A stretch of DNA of 13,456 nt, from positions 1-13,456 of the forward strand of contig URZG01000030.1 in the NCBI GenBank assembly GCA_900552325.1, read 5' to 3'. Every line of letters starts with the position of its first letter. Position 1 is the first letter of the stretch. The notes beneath the pieces are model-generated. The model did not search any database. It was not told the origin of the DNA and worked only from the letters and a program-made list of their open reading frames with translations. Below are positions 11,949 to 13,456 of the stretch, piece after piece. A program made the position numbers and the translations under genes. The stretch comes from an uncultured Porphyromonadaceae bacterium. Its GTDB lineage: Bacteria; Bacteroidota; Bacteroidia; Bacteroidales; Muribaculaceae.

Positions 11949-13187
11949 ATGGAAAGGAAAGAATTTGAGATAATGGCTCCGGTGGGGAGCTACGAGTCGC
12001 TCTCGGCCGCCATCGCCGCCGGGGCCGATGCGGTATATTTCGGCGTGGAGGGGCTCAACATGCGCGCCCGCTCGTCGGTGAATTTCACTCTCGACGACCT
12101 GCGCCGGATAGCCTCCATCTGTGGCGAAGCCGGCGTAAAAACCTATCTCACAGTCAATACCATCATCTACGACGACGAGATGGAGAAATGCCGTGCCATC
12201 ATCGACGCCGCCCGCGACGCCGGCATCACCGCCATCATCGCCTCCGACATGGCCGCCATACTCTACGCCCGCTCCGTTGGGGTGGAGGTGCACATCTCCA
12301 CACAGCTGAGCGTGTCGAACACGGCCACCGTGCGCTTCCTTTCGCAGTATGCCGACGTGGTGGTGCTCGCCCGCGAACTATCACTGGAGCGCGTGCGCGC
12401 CATCTATGACGCCATCCGCGCCGAGGATATCCGCGGCCCGCACGGCGACCCGGTTAAGATCGAGATGTTCTGCCACGGCGCCCTGTGCATGGCCGTCTCG
12501 GGCAAATGCTACCTGAGCCTCCACCAGATGAACTCCTCGGCCAACCGCGGTGCCTGCACTCAGATCTGCCGCCGCGGCTACACGGTGACCGACCGCGAGA
12601 CAGGCGACCAGCTCGATGTGGAGAACCAGTACATCATGTCGCCCAAGGACCTCAAGACCATCCACTTCCTCAACAAGATGGTCGACGCCGGGGTGCGCGT
12701 GTTCAAGATCGAGGGACGCGCCCGCGGCCCCGAGTACGTATCCCTGGCCGTGCGCTGCTACGACGAGGCCCTGCGCTCACTCTGCGACGGCACCTACTCC
12801 GACGAAAAGATAGCCCGCTGGGACGAAGAACTCTCCAAGATCTTCAACCGCGGCTTCTGGGACGGCTACTACCTGGGGCAGCGTCTGGGCGAATGGTCGG
12901 CCAAATACGGCTCCTCGGCCACCCGCGTCAAGGAGTACCGCGCCAAAGGCGTGCGCTACTTCTCCAAGATCGGCGTCGCCGAATTCTACATGGAGAACGG
13001 CGAGCTGCGCCCCGGCGACGAGATTGTGATCACCGGTCCCACCACCGGCGCCCTGGTGCTCTCACTCGATGAAATCCGCGTCAACCTCAAGCCCGTTGAA
13101 GTGGCCCGCAAAGGCGACTCCTTCTCCATCGCCGTGCCCTCCAAGATCCGCCCGTCGGACCGCCTCTATCTATGGCGTAAAAAATAA
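11949..13187 (+). CDS. U32-family protein (TrhP/RlhA-like RNA hydroxylation type)
   Basis: This 412-residue protein is in the peptidase U32 family. Characterised bacterial relatives (TrhP/YegQ, RlhA/YdcP) are needed for hydroxylation of tRNA U34 or 23S rRNA and use prephenate-dependent chemistry and Fe-S clusters; peptidase activity is doubtful. The N-terminal barrel begins EIMAPVGSYESLSAAIAAGA (residues 7-26). The U32 signature EMFCHGALCMAVSGKCYLS is at 172-190, and C175, C180, C187, C203 and C207 could include cluster ligands. The C-terminal region after about residue 330 resembles the usual beta-barrel extension. The ATG at 11949 is preferred because it follows the -7 box and gives the normal N-terminus; the open frame upstream to 11823 overlaps the LOG gene. 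Which RNA is modified cannot be told. Confidence 0.88.
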   Translation: MERKEFEIMAPVGSYESLSAAIAAGADAVYFGVEGLNMRARSSVNFTLDDLRRIASICGEAGVKTYLTVNTIIYDDEMEKCRAIIDAARDAGITAIIASDMAAILYARSVGVEVHISTQLSVSNTATVRFLSQYADVVVLARELSLERVRAIYDAIRAEDIRGPHGDPVKIEMFCHGALCMAVSGKCYLSLHQMNSSANRGACTQICRRGYTVTDRETGDQLDVENQYIMSPKDLKTIHFLNKMVDAGVRVFKIEGRARGPEYVSLAVRCYDEALRSLCDGTYSDEKIARWDEELSKIFNRGFWDGYYLGQRLGEWSAKYGSSATRVKEYRAKGVRYFSKIGVAEFYMENGELRPGDEIVITGPTTGALVLSLDEIRVNLKPVEVARKGDSFSIAVPSKIRPSDRLYLWRKK

Positions 13188-13202
13188 CTCCACCGAAAAC
13201 AT

Positions 13203-13263
13203 AGGAACCGGAAAACGGAGGCTTCATGCTAAGCCCCTCGTTCTCCGGTTCCTGTTGTTTTTT
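13203..13263 (+). terminator. strong terminator after the U32 gene, probably bidirectional
   Basis: AGGAACCGGA (13203-13212) and TCCGGTTCCT (13244-13253) form a perfect 10-bp outer stem. Inner pairing follows (AACG with CGTT, GGCTT with AAGCC). T's at 13258-13263 follow on the plus strand. On the minus strand the stem ends in ATGTTTT, so it may also end the convergent gene at 13272. Confidence 0.8.
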
Positions 13264-13271
13264 GATATTCC

Positions 13272-13456
13272 TTATTCGGCAGCCTGGGTAGCCTTCTCGA
13301 TCTGCTTCTGGATACCCTCCGATGTGAGACGGCTCAACTCTACGCAGAACTCCTCGTTGTCGGCGTATTTCTGGACAATCTTGTTGTAGGAGGCCATCTT
13401 GGCGGCAGCGGCTTCCGTGTCACCGGTCAGGGCGAGGTCGTTGGACTCTATCATGA
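13272..13456 (-). CDS. C-terminal part of an unrecognised helical protein
   Basis: This is an open minus-strand frame ending at 13272, convergent with the U32 gene and touching the window edge. The visible 60 residues (GDTEAAAAKMASYNKIVQKY, then ADNEEFCVELSRLTSEGIQK) are helical, rich in Ala, Lys and Glu, with no signal peptide, and end in QIEKATQAAE. A Met codon sits at 13454, two bases from the edge, but the pattern looks like the end of a longer protein, so I treat it as partial. I do not recognise the family. GC content and codon use match the core genes beside it. Confidence 0.55.
   Translation of the reverse strand, partial: MIESNDLALTGDTEAAAAKMASYNKIVQKYADNEEFCVELSRLTSEGIQKQIEKATQAAE

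Noticed and set aside
12485..13072. Plus-strand open frame of 195 codons within the U32 gene
   Set aside because: It is an out-of-frame Arg/Pro-rich shadow of the U32 gene, which has full family motifs in its own frame.
1..13456. CRISPR array or tRNA gene
   Set aside because: No regularly spaced short repeats and no cloverleaf with TTCRANY loop and CCA-type end were seen on either strand.

Overview
The window looks like a chromosomal segment of a Bacteroidales bacterium. Most genes that start a transcript have the Bacteroidetes -7 box TAnnTTTG just upstream, with no clear Shine-Dalgarno. The protein families (RhuM, DUF2795, DUF1349 lipoprotein, Bacteroidetes-type Mob relic) also fit. A Muribaculaceae-type gut organism is my guess, but the sequence does not fix the family. 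The right quarter (about 10.4-13.4 kb) is GC-rich and carries ordinary core genes. The left three quarters are mosaic and partly AT-rich, with typical accessory content.

Layout: an IS4-type transposase cut by the window edge (1-897); a RhuM-family gene (minus) divergent from an HD-domain, SpoT/MESH1-like gene (plus) across an intergenic region with two near-perfect palindromes; a secreted 484-residue protein (minus) with MORN-like repeats and a BamE/SmpA-like C-terminus, preceded by about 400 nt of highly structured leader or independent RNA with its own -7 box; and a class II Fic protein (plus) whose promoter and 3' flank carry the same short sequence motif.

From 7016 to 10429 lies a stretch bounded by a perfect 26-bp direct repeat. 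The right copy is the 3' end of a small DUF2795 gene, and the left copy is the same gene end with no gene attached. This is what an element integrated into the 3' end of a protein gene would leave. Inside are a LuxR-type regulator plus a DUF1349 lipoprotein, a decayed C-terminal piece of a MobV-like relaxase, and an intact RHH/YafQ toxin-antitoxin pair. No integrase is visible.

The right part has the DUF2795 gene, a two-gene minus operon (LOG-family protein, then PduO-type cobalamin adenosyltransferase), and a divergent U32-family gene of the RNA-hydroxylation type starting almost on top of its -7 box. It ends with a strong terminator and the C-terminal end of an unrecognised helical protein. 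The main candidates for something undescribed are the structured RNA, the DUF2795-targeted island, and the Fic gene bracketed by its putative operators.
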